64,000 nucleotides of DNA from Maniola hyperantus (taxonomy: Eukaryota; Arthropoda; Insecta; Lepidoptera; Nymphalidae). Every line of letters begins with the position of its first letter. The stretch's first letter is position 1. Position numbers and translations under genes: made by a program. Location: contig NC_048553.1 of NCBI RefSeq assembly GCF_902806685.2, forward strand, positions 1,054,001 to 1,118,000, given 5' to 3'. The notes under the pieces are model-generated. The model was not told the DNA's origin. It ran no database searches and saw only the letters and a program-made list of their open reading frames with translations. This document shows, piece by piece, positions 1 to 12,700 of this stretch.

Positions 1-55
1 ACATATAGCTCAAATCGAAAATCGAAAATAACAGGCGCGGACAGAACGAGCGCTT

Positions 56-457
56 TTTTAGGGTTCCGTACCTCAAAAGAGAAAACCCGTATAGGATCTA
101 CTTCATTGTCTGTCTGTCAAGAAACCTATAGGCTACTTCCCGTTGACAGAATCATGAAATTTGGTAGGTAGGTCTTATAGCACACGTAAGGGGAAAAATA
201 CAAAAACTGTGAATTTGTGGTCACATCACACAAAAAAATAACATAATTAAAAAATTTGTATTTTCAACTTCCAAAGTAAGATTATTATACAAAGTTGGGT
301 ATCTTATGAAAGGGGTTTACCTGTACATTTATAAACGATTTTTGTTATGCATGATAGTTTTTGATTTATCGTGCAAAATGTCGAAAAAACACAATTGTAG
401 TACGGAACCCTCGGTGCGCGAGTCTGACTCGCACTCGGCCGGTTTTGTCGTTTAGAC
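56..457 (+). repeat. Interspersed repeat beginning AGGGTTCCGTACC
   Basis: A repeat from AGGGTTCCGTACCTCAAAAG to GCACTCGGCCGGTTTT. A second near full-length copy is at 17247-17671. Related shorter sequences occur at about 37590-37860 and 60208-60310. No coding capacity. Confidence 0.75.
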
Positions 458-570
458 ACACTGAATGTTCACAAAAAATTAAGTTTGGTCAAAGTAAAAG
501 AAAAATCAACAATAGAGTAGTGAGCGGATTGTGGTACTGTCTTTACCACGCCTGATACTTAAAGATATAC

Positions 571-703
571 CTAAAGATCTGCTTGCCAGTCCACAGCACC
601 CTGGGCTTCAGTATGGCTGCTGGAGGCATGTCGATCCTCATGCTGCAGTCAGGCCCCGCCAGCAGACAGCAGGCCAGCTGCTGAGCCTCTGCCTTGGTGA
701 AGA
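571..703 (-). other. Polr3A: Adjacent partial second copy of Polr3A exon 724-956
   Basis: Positions 571-703 repeat the 3' 133 bases of the preceding exon (724-856) almost exactly, from FFTKAEAQQ to WTGKQIF, with one Pro-to-Ala change and few other differences. The copy has its own donor (AG then GTATAT). Reading through the first donor (AG then GTCAGT at 723) into the copy stays open and adds exactly 153 bases, 51 codons, so both donors leave the same phase. It could be an alternative 5' splice extension or an unused duplicate. Confidence 0.85.
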
Positions 704-723
704 AACCTTGGTACCAAACTGAC

Positions 724-3700
724 CTGAAGATCTGCTTGCCAGTCCACAACACCCTGGGCTTCAGTATGGCTGGTGGAGGCATGTCGATCCTCATGCTGCA
801 ATCAGGCCCCGCCAGCAGACAGCAGGCCAGCTGCTGAGCCTCTGCCTTGGTGAAGAAGGTGTCCCTCTGCGTTATGAGGTAACCGCCGGTGATGAAGTCT
901 TGGGTCGCCGCGATCAGTAGCTCGCCGTTACGTGGTGTCACTAGATTTGATTTGTTCTGAATGTGGAAACAAGGAAAGGAATTCAGCTGGTCGATTGAGG
1001 AAAAACTGTATCAATCATTATTACAGTCTCAATTGTAGAGATTGGCTGAATTTATGGTATTCTGGTTGCAACAATGCATTGCAGCCAATAGTGAGCGAGC
1101 GTCAACCAATCAATGGTGATTGCAATCGTGACATTGTAGCTGTCATTCTACCACAGTTGAGCCGCTGGTCATTTAAGATGACCCTCCTGGCACAACGAAA
1201 AAGTTGAAGATCACTTTTATTTTTATTTTTATTTTTATTCAGATACAAGTTAGCCCTTGACTGCAATCTCACCTGGTGGTAAGTGATGATGCAGTCTAAG
1301 ATGATAGCGGGCTAACCTGGAACGGGTATGACAGTTTTTATTAAACCCATACCCCTTTGGTTTCTACACGGCATCGTACCGGAACGCTAAATCGCTTGGC
1401 GGCACGGCTTTGCCGGTAGGGTGATAACTAGCCACGGCCGAAGCCTCCCACCAGACCAGACCAGAAATTTAGAAAATTATAAAATTCCAAACACCTGCCA
1501 GGAATCGAACCCGGGACTTCCCACAATTAAGACCACAGCGCTCACAACTGCGCCAGGGAGGTCGTCGTATATTATGTCTGTGAACTTGAATTCACCTAAG
1601 CTTGGCCCTTCTTTGGAAAAAAGGGTCCAGCCTTTTTTTCTCTAAGAGGGAAAAATCCCTACGGACTTTTGCCGAAAGCTAGGTTCTTGACTTAGAGCAA
1701 CTATTGTTATTTCAAAATATAAAATGGTCAATCGCTAAAACCGGCAATTCTTATATGAGTAGTATATTTAAAACAAATCGAATCCTATCTTTACGCTGCA
1801 ATAAATAGTTAAACTCAAGATAAAAATCTGAAAAACTGTAAAACTTTGGCACTGATGAGGCTTGTGCTTTTTCTATGTAAGATTCAGAAATACCATATTT
1901 TTGGTAGACAAAAGTTTTGGTTGACAAGAGTTCTCTTAACAACAATATTATGAGAATTATCTCAAAATAGTACAAGTATTTACCCCCATGAGTATAAGCG
2001 CTTCTGCCCTCGCTTCCTCAGTTTGCGGCAGATGCATATTCATTTCGTCTCCATCAAAATCCGCATTGTACGGCGTACACACACATTCGTTGAATCTGTC
2101 AATGAAATGAATGAATGAAAATGAAAATCTTTTTTATTCGTATAAACTTTTACAAGTGCTTACGAATAGTCGGATGCATCTACCACTGGTTCGGAATGCC
2201 TTTCCTGCCGAGAAGAACCAGCAAGAAACTCGGCGGTTGCTCTTTTCAAATATTTGATATAGGTACAAAATTATGCCATGTATAAAATAGTATTTGCAGT
2301 CTTGTGCGTTGCTGGAACGAGCTGCAGGTCAAATCCACGCTCTTTTATCATTTAGATAATCTTCAATTGTGTAATATGCTTTTTTCAGGAGCATATTTTT
2401 AATAGATTTTTTAAACTTGTGCAAAGGTAAGTCCAAAATAGTTTGCGGGATTTTATTATAAAAGGTAATACCAATACCCACAAATGACTTTTGGACTTTC
2501 CTGAGGCGGAAGGCAGGAGCTGCAAGTCCAAATATAATCATCCAAATACTAGCTGTAATATTATACCAAAATTCAGAATTTATTTATTTATTTATTTATT
2601 TTACACTTTATTGCACACAACACAAAGTAAACATTGAAAAAACACAATACAGGATCTTAATCTAATAGTTGTAGCATGCAAAGGCGGCCTTATCGCTAAA
2701 GCGATCTCTTCCAGGCAACCTTTGACGAAAGGAATCACGAAAGCACGGGTTGGTGCGGCAGCCGAAAATGGCCCTAGGTATATTATAATATTATAAATTA
2801 AACTACATATACAGAATATTATGCCAAAGCAGGAAAATCGGCGAATTTAATAATTATCAGATAACTAGCTGATGCCCGCGAGTTCATCCGCGTGGAATTA
2901 CGTTTCTTAAAAATCCCGTGGGAACTCTTTAATTTTCCGGGATAAAAAGTAGCCTATGTCACTCTCCAGGTCTTTATCCCATACCCATGCAAAAAATCAC
3001 TTCAATCCGTTGCACCGTTGTGACGCGATTGAAGGACAAACCAACAAGCAAACACACTTTCGCATTTATAATAAGGGTACTGATGTGGATTTTAAGTATT
3101 TTGGAAGACCCTCTATTTAATAATTACTAAGTGACCTATGAGAAACATAGATGTGTATATGTGTGCAAACCGGGCCACTTCAGCGATGTCAATTAGTTTG
3201 TGAGCCCTCGTCTATACCTACTATTAAAAGTCAATGGTGTAAAAGCGTGCGTGTGTTTGTGTGTAACAATAAATAGATGCGTAAAATGTGTTTAGTACCT
3301 GAAAGTACGCTGTGGTTGCACGCGCGCCCTGTGACACATGATTGACAGTTTGTGCAAAGATGGCTGACGGTTGAACAGAACTACGTCCCCGTCCACCAAG
3401 TGACGTTCCACAATGTCGCCACACTAAAATGTGTATAATACATGAGCTGAGAGTTAGGAGGGAGCTAGCACTCAGCGCCTTGGTCTACCGCCCCAATGTA
3501 CGGGAGCGGTGTGCAGGCTCGACCGTACCAAAGGGGAGATCTCCCACCGAGCGGTTGGTTGTGCTCGGTAGCGCCAGCTGGGCCGACGGTTATGTCTTGA
3601 AACTTCTATATATAGTCCAGATTGCAGAAAACTCCGTTAGTGCGATTACAATCGGCGGTACATTTGTTCGGGACTACGTCATCGATTGAGCAGCGCCATC

Positions 3701-6700
3701 TAGTTTCTATTGTGGTAACCGCCACAGTTACATATATTTTTAAAGTAATAAGAGGGGCGCTGCATAGCCCGGATGTTTTAGGGCAAGTCAGGTTTCTAGT
3801 CCCGGATGGATACGTGTGTCGGAGACGCAGGCCGCCGCTGCTGTGGGTACCGGTGGGGCGCACCAGCCTGCTCAGCAAGGCGCCGCTGACGCGCGCGCTT
3901 CGCACCCTTAACGTCATAGCGGGGAAAACGGACCTGTTTTGTTGTGCTCTGAGTGAATTCACAAGAGTTGCATTGGGGACTATCTGCTACGATAGTGGGG
4001 GTTTAATATAAGTTTTTTTAATTTTTAGTTTAATATATTAATTAGATTTAGATAATATTTAAGGCTTAATCTAGTGCATTAGGACTATTTCCTGTAATGC
4101 TAGATTTAAGGAGTTGAATAAAAAAAAAAAAAATAAAAAAAAAATACGTTGTTAATTTAAAAAATTCATTTTCGGCATTTTTTTGCAATATTAAAAAGAA
4201 AAACATGCAGATACTCTAAATTTCATTCGTAAAAACGTTGGGGGTCCCAAGGTGCTAAAATGGCGACCTCGCACCGGAAGGCGCAACTTTGGAAGCCCTC
4301 CCACTAGGTGGACGGACGACATCAAAAGAGTCGCAGGGAGCCGCTAGATTCAAGGGGCGCATGACTGTGACGTGTGGAAGTCCTTACAAGAGAGCTATGT
4401 CCAGCAGTGGACGTCTATCGATTGATGATGATGATGATGATGATTATGATGATTTAATAAATATAATAAATTTCATATCTATCACTAGCAACTCGCTTCG
4501 GCTTCACACGTGTGTAGTGTAGATACTAATGTGGTGCCAGTGACGTTATTTGGTTATAGTTAGAGACTAATAACAGCATTTTCAATGAAAGCTCTCAGTC
4601 GGCTTGATTTCTTGAAGACCGTGACGTGGGAAGTCTCTAAAGACCAATGTGCTGCAGTGGACATCTATCGATTGATGATGATGATGATGATTTAATAAAT
4701 AAAATAAATTTCATATCTATCACTAGCAACTCGCTTCGGCTTCACACGGGTGTAGTGTAGATACTAATGTGGTGCCAGTGAAGTTATTTGGTTATAGTTC
4801 AAGAGACTAATGACAGCATTTTCAATGAAAGCTCTCAGTCAGCTTGATTTTTTGAAGACCGTGACGTGGGAAGTCTCTGAAGACCAATGTCCAGCAGTGG
4901 ACATCTATCGATTGATGATGATGATGACTCTAAATTTATTTTAGAGAAAAACACAAGCATCGACGCCTAGCAAATTAGTCTAGAACTCTAGACCAATAAG
5001 TTCAGTTAGTTCCTTACCTTCAATTCCTGAGCAATCTTCTCCCTATTCCCATACTTGAGGTACTTCTTATGGCTGAACCCCCTCTGCTGCACATAGTTAG
5101 CTCCAGGATGGACATCAGGGCCATTGCAGACTAACTTGCGCAGCCATTGCAAGTTAGCTGGGAACACGCGTTCAGGGTATGTGAGGATTTTGGCTACATG
5201 GACTGGGACTCCCACCTGTGGACCAAAATTGATTGTTTTATTGATGAAAATAAATACTCACACATACACACACACATACATATGTTGTGAATCACCTACT
5301 AGGTATTTTTACTAGTTAATTGACTTTTATATTTTCATATTATTATATTTGTTTAAATTATCAAACGTACTGTTATAAATAATTTATATTTCATATCTAA
5401 TTTAGTAATCTGTAAAAAATTGTAATCCTATTTGGCCTTATTTTCAGTCTGTTATTATGTAAAATTATATTGTATATATCGCTGTTGATTGCAAAAAACA
5501 ATAAAATAAAATAAAAATAAAAAAAAAAACATGTGTTCATAGTTGAAATTGCAACCCGTCGGAAATATCTGCGGACTTAACTTAATGAGGTCACGCAACG
5601 TGCTTGCGTTGGCAACGGTACTGGGCTTGGTACTGGAACGGTACTGGTAGAACGCAGTGTCTCTTTGGGTACTAGATAGGCGAAAATGGGCTAGCTGCAG
5701 GGAAACGTGAGGGGAAGCGCATTCCAGCGAGGTGCTCAGATATTTTCGACAGGTAATTCTTATTTTATCGATGTTGTGAAGCAGTGATAGTCTATTCTCT
5801 CTTCTCTAGTCTAATCTCACATTTGGGAGCATCATAGGTTAGTGATTTCGACGTCGCGCGGTCGCCCTTATTTTCGGGAAGTCGGGTTCGATCTCGGGCA
5901 CGCACCTCTAACTTTTCGGAGTCATACGCATCTTCTTCTTCTTCACTCTGGGCTGGTTTCCGCACTTAAACGTTTCCGTCTGTTATGGAGTTATACGCAT
6001 CTTCTTCTTCTTCACTCTGGGCTGGTTTCCGCACTTAAACGTTTCCGTCTGTTATGGAGTTATACGCATCTTCTTCTTCTTCACTCTGGGCTGGTTTCCG
6101 CACTTAAACGTTTCCGTCTGTTATGGAGTTATACGCATCTTCTTCTTCTTCACTCTGGGCTGGTTTCCGCACTTAAGGTGACGCAGGACGCTCGACCGAA
6201 GTTGGCAGCGCACGTGGGTAACATGTTGCTTTTCATTGACATTGTATGTGAAAGTTGAGAGGCACGATGATTTTCACCGAAATCAAGCGCGCGAAAAGGG
6301 TTCAGGAAAAGTAGTTTTGAGAAATAACTGCTGAATTTATGTTTGCAAAGTAAAATTATTTCAACTAATGAATAAATAAACTACGTCTAATGATAAATTG
6401 TTTTAGAATTTTCATATCCCTAATCTTATTTATTTACGCCCAAAGTTGTCATTAATTTAGTGTTAAAATAGGAATGTTTTGAGCCTCGTAACTTTAAAAT
6501 CAATACTTTTTCAATGTTTTATATATTGTGGCGGTTGCCACAATAGAAACTAGATGGCGCTGTTCAATCGATGACATAGTCCCGAATAAATGTACCGCCG
6601 ACAGTACTCGCAATAACAGAGTTTTCTGCAATCTGGACTATATTATATAGAAGTTTCAAGACATAACCGTCGGCCCAGCTGGCGCTACCGAGCACAACCA

Positions 6701-9700
6701 ACCGCTCGGTGGGAGATCTCCCCTTTGGTACGGTCGAGCCTGCACACCGCTCCCGTACATTGGTGACCCCGACGTGATCAAGAGTGGTCGCACACTACAA
6801 CAGCCGACGTCATCGAAGATCAACCGCACACCACCGCACTGCGCACATAACGTGATCAAGGGTGATCGCATACATCGCAACACCTTTGGATCACACACCG
6901 CAAGCCCGACGTCTCCTCCAACTCCAAGTCTACAGCAACAGCAATCACATCGAGGCCTGTAAGACGGATGTAGCACAGCCTCGGGGCACAATGGCCCTGC
7001 ACTCCATCACCAGCTACAAGCGTCCTGGTCCACCGCTTCTCTGGATGGTTAGCAGCCATTGCCCTTCACACACCTTCACGCTACAACGCCACCTCTCTTC
7101 ACTGCTTCACACTACGCGTTCGTCTCGGAGGGGAGTGATGTGGCGGTTACCACAATAGAAACTAGATGGCGCTGTTCAATCGATGACGTAGTCCCGAACA
7201 AATGTACCGCCGATAGCAATCGCACTAACGGAGTTTTCTGCAATCTGGACTATATATAGAAGTTTCAAGACATAACCGTCGGCCCAGCTGGCGCTACCGA
7301 GCACAACCAACCGCTCGGTGGGAGATCTCCCCTTTGGTACGGTCGAGCCTGCACACCGCTCCCGTACAATATCAATAAACCTAGATAATGACGAGATAAA
7401 TCGATATAATTCTTAGTTTTGTGTGTACAATATCGAATATTGTTGTAATTTCCCTCCTACGTTTGTATGAAGAAAGCACCGAACTGAGTCCCCTTAAACG
7501 TTTCCGTCTGTTATGGAGTTATACGCATCTTCTTCTTCTTCACTCTGGGCTAGTTTCCGCACTTAAACGTTTTTTTTTTTTTTTATTCAGATACAAGTTA
7601 GCCCTTGACTGCAATCTCACCTGGTGGTAAGTGATGATGCAGTCTAAGATGATAGCGGGCTAACCTGGAAGGGGTATAGCAGTTTTTATTAAACCCATAC
7701 CCCTTTGGTTTCTACACGGCATCGTACCGGAACGCTAAATCGCTTGGCGGCACGGCTTTGCCGGTAGGGTGGTAACTAGCCACGGCCGAAGCCTCCCACC
7801 AGACCAGACCAGCAATTTAGAAATTATAAAATTCCAAACCCCTGCCAGGAATCGAACCCGGGACCTCCCACTATTAAGACCACAGCGCTCACCACTGCGC
7901 CAGGGAGGTCGTCACGTTTCCGTCTGTTGTGGAGTTATACGCATTTTAAGCAATTAAACATAGCTTGTTTTAACGGCGAAGGAAACCATCTCAAGATAAC
8001 CTTCATATCTAAGAGTTCTCATAATGTTTTCAAAGGTCTTTGAAGTCTGCCATTCTGCACTTGAACAGCGTAGTGGTATATAGTATAGCCTAAACCTCCT
8101 TCGTCGGAACTCATTTTAAAAATATATGTTACTAACAAAAATGTTCAATACTCGAAAATCGCAGTGGACGGCCTGTTAGCTAATTATGTTTTACTAACGT
8201 GTTAGCAAAACTAAAAATATTAGTTTTTAATAATAATTTGAACATATTTAAAAAACATATTTATCAACATTTTGCATCTTCTCCACTTTAAGTATATTTT
8301 TCATAGTTAATTTTCTTGTATTTCTTTTTTCTGTATTTTTATAAATTGTATCTTATCAGTAAGAATTGTTGTGTACACATATTAAGGGTTACCGCTTAGA
8401 TCTTAATCTATTGTTTTTTATTTTTATTTGGACCATTTATAGCTGAAACCTGTTTTGTGTGCCTTTATAATAAAATAAAAAAAAAAACGTTTTGTTCGTA
8501 ACATGGCGCAGGCGACTTGGCTTTACAAGTTGATCATACCTCTTGAATCTGCAAGTTAGGGTCGGGCGAGATGACAGTCCGACTGGAGAAGTCCACTCGC
8601 TTGCCGGACAGGTTGCCACGGAAACGACCCTGCTTGCCCTTCAGCCGTTGCACTAATCCTCGCCCTGGTTTCTTAGGCTGTAAATAGAAAGGTTTATAAA
8701 TCTGTAGGAGAGCCAGAGTGACCAACATAGCCCAACGAATTAGCCAGCTGAAGTGGCAATGGGCAGGCCATCTGCCGCAGAACCGATGGCCGATGGGGCA
8801 GACGTGTTTTGGAGTGGAGACCGCGTATTAGCAAGCGCAGTGTGGGACGACCTCCAACCCGCTGGACTGACGACCTTAAGAAGATAGCGGGAAGTGAGTG
8901 GATAAGGAAGGCGAAGGCTCGTGTGTGGTGGCGTGCTCTTGGGAAGGCCTATGTCCAGCAGTGGACGCAAACAGCCTGATTGATTGATTAAAATAAGTCT
9001 GTTTGTCTGTCTGTTCGTTAACTTTTCAGGGCTTAAGTGGTAAACCGATCATGACGAAATTTGGTACAGAGATGGCCTACATCCTGGAGATGGATATGGC
9101 TACTTTTCATCCCGGAAAACCAAAGAATTCCCACAGGTTTTTAAAAAAAATTAATCCACGCGGACGAAAACCCAGGTGGAAACTTAAAACGAACAAACTA
9201 GATGTCGCCACAAAGAATCTTCCATCACTCGGAATAGAGCCAAAATTACGCAAATTTCCTTGCGGATCTTATCACTACCCACATTATTGTGAAAATGTGT
9301 TTGTTGGTTTGTCCTCCAATCACGCCACAATGGAGCAATGATTCGTCGTGATTTTTGGCATGGATATACTTAGTAAAAGATCTGGAGATAGGCTACTTTT
9401 TACCCCATAAAATCAAAGAGTTCTACGGGATATTTAAACCTAAATAAATCCGCGCAGACATCAGCTAGTACAGTACCCGGCAGGAAATATTGTACATTAG
9501 ACCTTTAGAAAGAGTGTGCTGTGCTGTGTCGCTGTGTGTCGAGTGACAGAGACAACGCTCTATGAAGCCCAAATCTCTTTCTAAAGGTCGATATACAATA
9601 TTTCCGATTATTGAAGCCAGACATCTCGTTCTCGCTGTTGATGTAAAGAGCGGCGTGCAACTGTAGATAATCCCAGTCTTCTTACACTAGTTCGCCCTTT

Positions 9701-12700
9701 CCCCCGCTGGCTACCATTGAACAAAAAAACAAAATCCGCACCCTTAACAAAATTATTTCCACATGGCAAACTAGATGTCGCTGCATGGAGTTGAATGACG
9801 CTACATAAGTTTTCATACGGATGGAGAGAATGAGAGAGCTATACACTCACCTGCATGGAGTGAGGGATGCCAGACATTTCACTGTTGATGTAAAGAGCGG
9901 CGTGCAATTGTAGATAGTCCCAGTCCTCTTGCACAAGTTCACTCTTTCCCCCGCTGGCCACGTGGCGAGATATCACGTCATTGATTAGGAGAATCTCAGA
10001 TTGTTTCATTGTAAGATCGTCTTCGTTGCTGAAAGATACATCTAAAATTAATATATTCCTAACGCCTTGTTGACCGCCGACAAAAAAATAAGATTTAGAT
10101 AAATGCATATCCATAGTATTATATATGCAAAGATATGTCTGTTTTTCACAGCCTTTCCGCTAAACCGATTATGACAAAAGATGCAGAGACTGTTTGCATC
10201 TTAATTTAATTTAATTTAAATTATTTATTGGCATCCAAAACAGATTACAATAATAATTATAACCTAATTCCATAAAACAAAGATCTGGAGATAGGCACAT
10301 CCTACTTTTTATTACTGCAAAGCAAACAGTTCGTACAGGTTTTTTTTCAAAATTGCATAGCTAGAAAAAATTGGTACTTACGTTCCAGCCTTGATATCAG
10401 AAGCGACGCTAGGTCTTATACAGAGCGGTGGTACTGGCAACCGTGTCAGTATCAGATCCTCTGGTCTTGAACTTTTTACGTTCATCCCTAGAAGCGGGAC
10501 ATCCTCATCCGGAATACGACGGAATAAATTCAAAACCTGAACAACAGAAAAAATCCACATACATATAAAAAGTAAATAAGTATAATTATGTCGCACATAA
10601 TTTCATCTAGGATTTGCGACAGTTCTTTAATTGAGTTAGAGGGGCATTTCAAAGTCAAAGCCATCGATTATAAAATAGGTTTACAGTTATAAATTAAAAT
10701 AAGTTAGTCTTACCCTTTCTTTATTAATACATTGGTAAGAAAAGATGCCAACATTTACTCTTTAGAATCGGCCAATCAGAATCAGTACCATTTTCTTTTA
10801 AACAGGAGAATTTTTAAATTAAACTTTGGACATTTGGACAACAAAATTGTTTCAGAACATACTAGAAGTTTAGTGTCACTGCAGAAAAAGTGTCCACACT
10901 ATGTAATACATACTATTGTGAATTTTATTAGAATTAAATAAGAACCATATTCATCTAAAAGTGCAGTGCACATACTACCATTAGACTAAAGGTAAGATCT
11001 TACCTCTAATGGACTGAGTTCAATAATCAATCCACTATTGATCATAGTCGCCAATTCCTTATTAGATTCCTTAGCTTCATTGAACTCTTTAAGAACCTTC
11101 TGGACCATAGCATCCGTAGGCTTCTTAGTTCTGTACTTATCATGTATAATCTTCAGTATGCCAGCTGGGCTCTTCTTGACTATACCATTTAAAGCGTCGC
11201 AATATGGACATTTAGTACCAACTTTTGCTTTTTTTAAGACGGCAGCCCGAAGGTTTTTCTTGTGGAGGTACGATAGTTCCGGATTCATGAATTTACGGCG
11301 GAAAGACTTTTTGATGGTTTCGGGGAGCATTACTTTTGCACAGTTCTGGTGGAGAAATAGTAAATGTTAGTTAGTGTTAAGGTGGATCCTCACCTGCGCA
11401 CGCGCACAAACAGTGTCAAACGCGCATTAAGCGTCTATGGACGTGTCATTGTCTCTGTATGCATGTGCATTCATTTTGTTTGTTTGCATTCATTTCAAAA
11501 AACTCACGAACATGTGCATGTGTTGAACACATCCACATTATGTCCTTATGATTTCTTTATTTATTTGTTCAACTCCTTACATCCAGCATTACAGGATATA
11601 GTCCTACTTCACTAGAGTAAGCCTTATATTATCTAAATCTAATTAATATATTAGATTAAAAATTAGAAAAAATTATATTAAACCCCCACTATCGTAGCAG
11701 ATAGTCCCCAATGGAACTCTTGTGAATTCACTCAGAGCACAACAAAACAGGTCAGTTTTCCCCGCTATGACGTTAAGGGTGCGAAGCGCGCGCGTCAGCG
11801 GCGCCTTGCTGAGCAGGCTGGTGCGCCCCACCGGTACTCACAGCAGCGGCGGCGGCCTGCGTCTCCGACACACGTATCCCGAATATGATGCGCATTGTAT
11901 GCACAATCGGTGTGCGTGCGAGCGAGCGTGAGTGCGCAGGACGTGTAGATCAGCCTTTAGATGATTTCAGGCATGACTAGGGCCATCACTTTTAGATTAT
12001 CATGATGGACAAAATTGAGGGGAAGAGAAGCATTGGAAGGTTCAGACCATAAGCATCACAGTTCACATCTTTGGGACACACATACCTTACATATTGTCTG
12101 CAGTATGGTGATTATGGATCGGAAGTACCCCACATGGAACACTGGCAGAGCCAGCTCTATGTACCCATAGTGGCCCACACACTCTGCCAGGCCCAGGCCA
12201 CATGTGTCACAATTTGCATCTTTTTGATTGGTGCCCTGAATTAGAAAAGAAGAAAGAAATAAAGAACAGAAAATTAAATGAATTTTATTTTTACGAGAAC
12301 TCAATTCTTCAAAAAAAAAACTTATGATCAAAACTTATACTTAACTAGCTTATGCTCGCGACTTCGTCCGCGTGGACTACAAAATTTCAAAACCCTATTT
12401 CACCCCCTTAGGAGTTGAATTTTCAAAAATCCTTTCTTAGCGGATGCCTACGTCATAATAGCTATCTGCATGCCAAATTTCAGCCCGATCCGTCCAGTAG
12501 TTTGAGCTGTGCATTGATAGATCAGTCAGTCAGTCAGTCAGTCAGTCAGTCAGTCAGTCACCTTCTCCTTTTATATATATAGATGAATTTTATTTTTCTG
12601 AAATTGTTATATATATATGTATAATAATAAATCATATGACTTTTTAATTTTTTTGCAATGACAAGAATTTGAAATTGCTTAAATTGAGCTATACACACAG

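Noticed and set aside
3606..3962. 118-codon minus-strand ORF
   Set aside because: It crosses a solo LTR and a retroelement 3' end; no gene.
2096..5017. Apparent missing Polr3A exon between 5018-5215 and 1984-2095
   Set aside because: On closer reading the exon is present at 3299-3423 (NRQPSLHKLSIM) with correct phase, hidden by an ORF in another frame.
5842..6258. 138-codon ORF with 23-residue repeats
   Set aside because: It is the translation of the 69-bp satellite; no splice context, codon bias or homologous domain.
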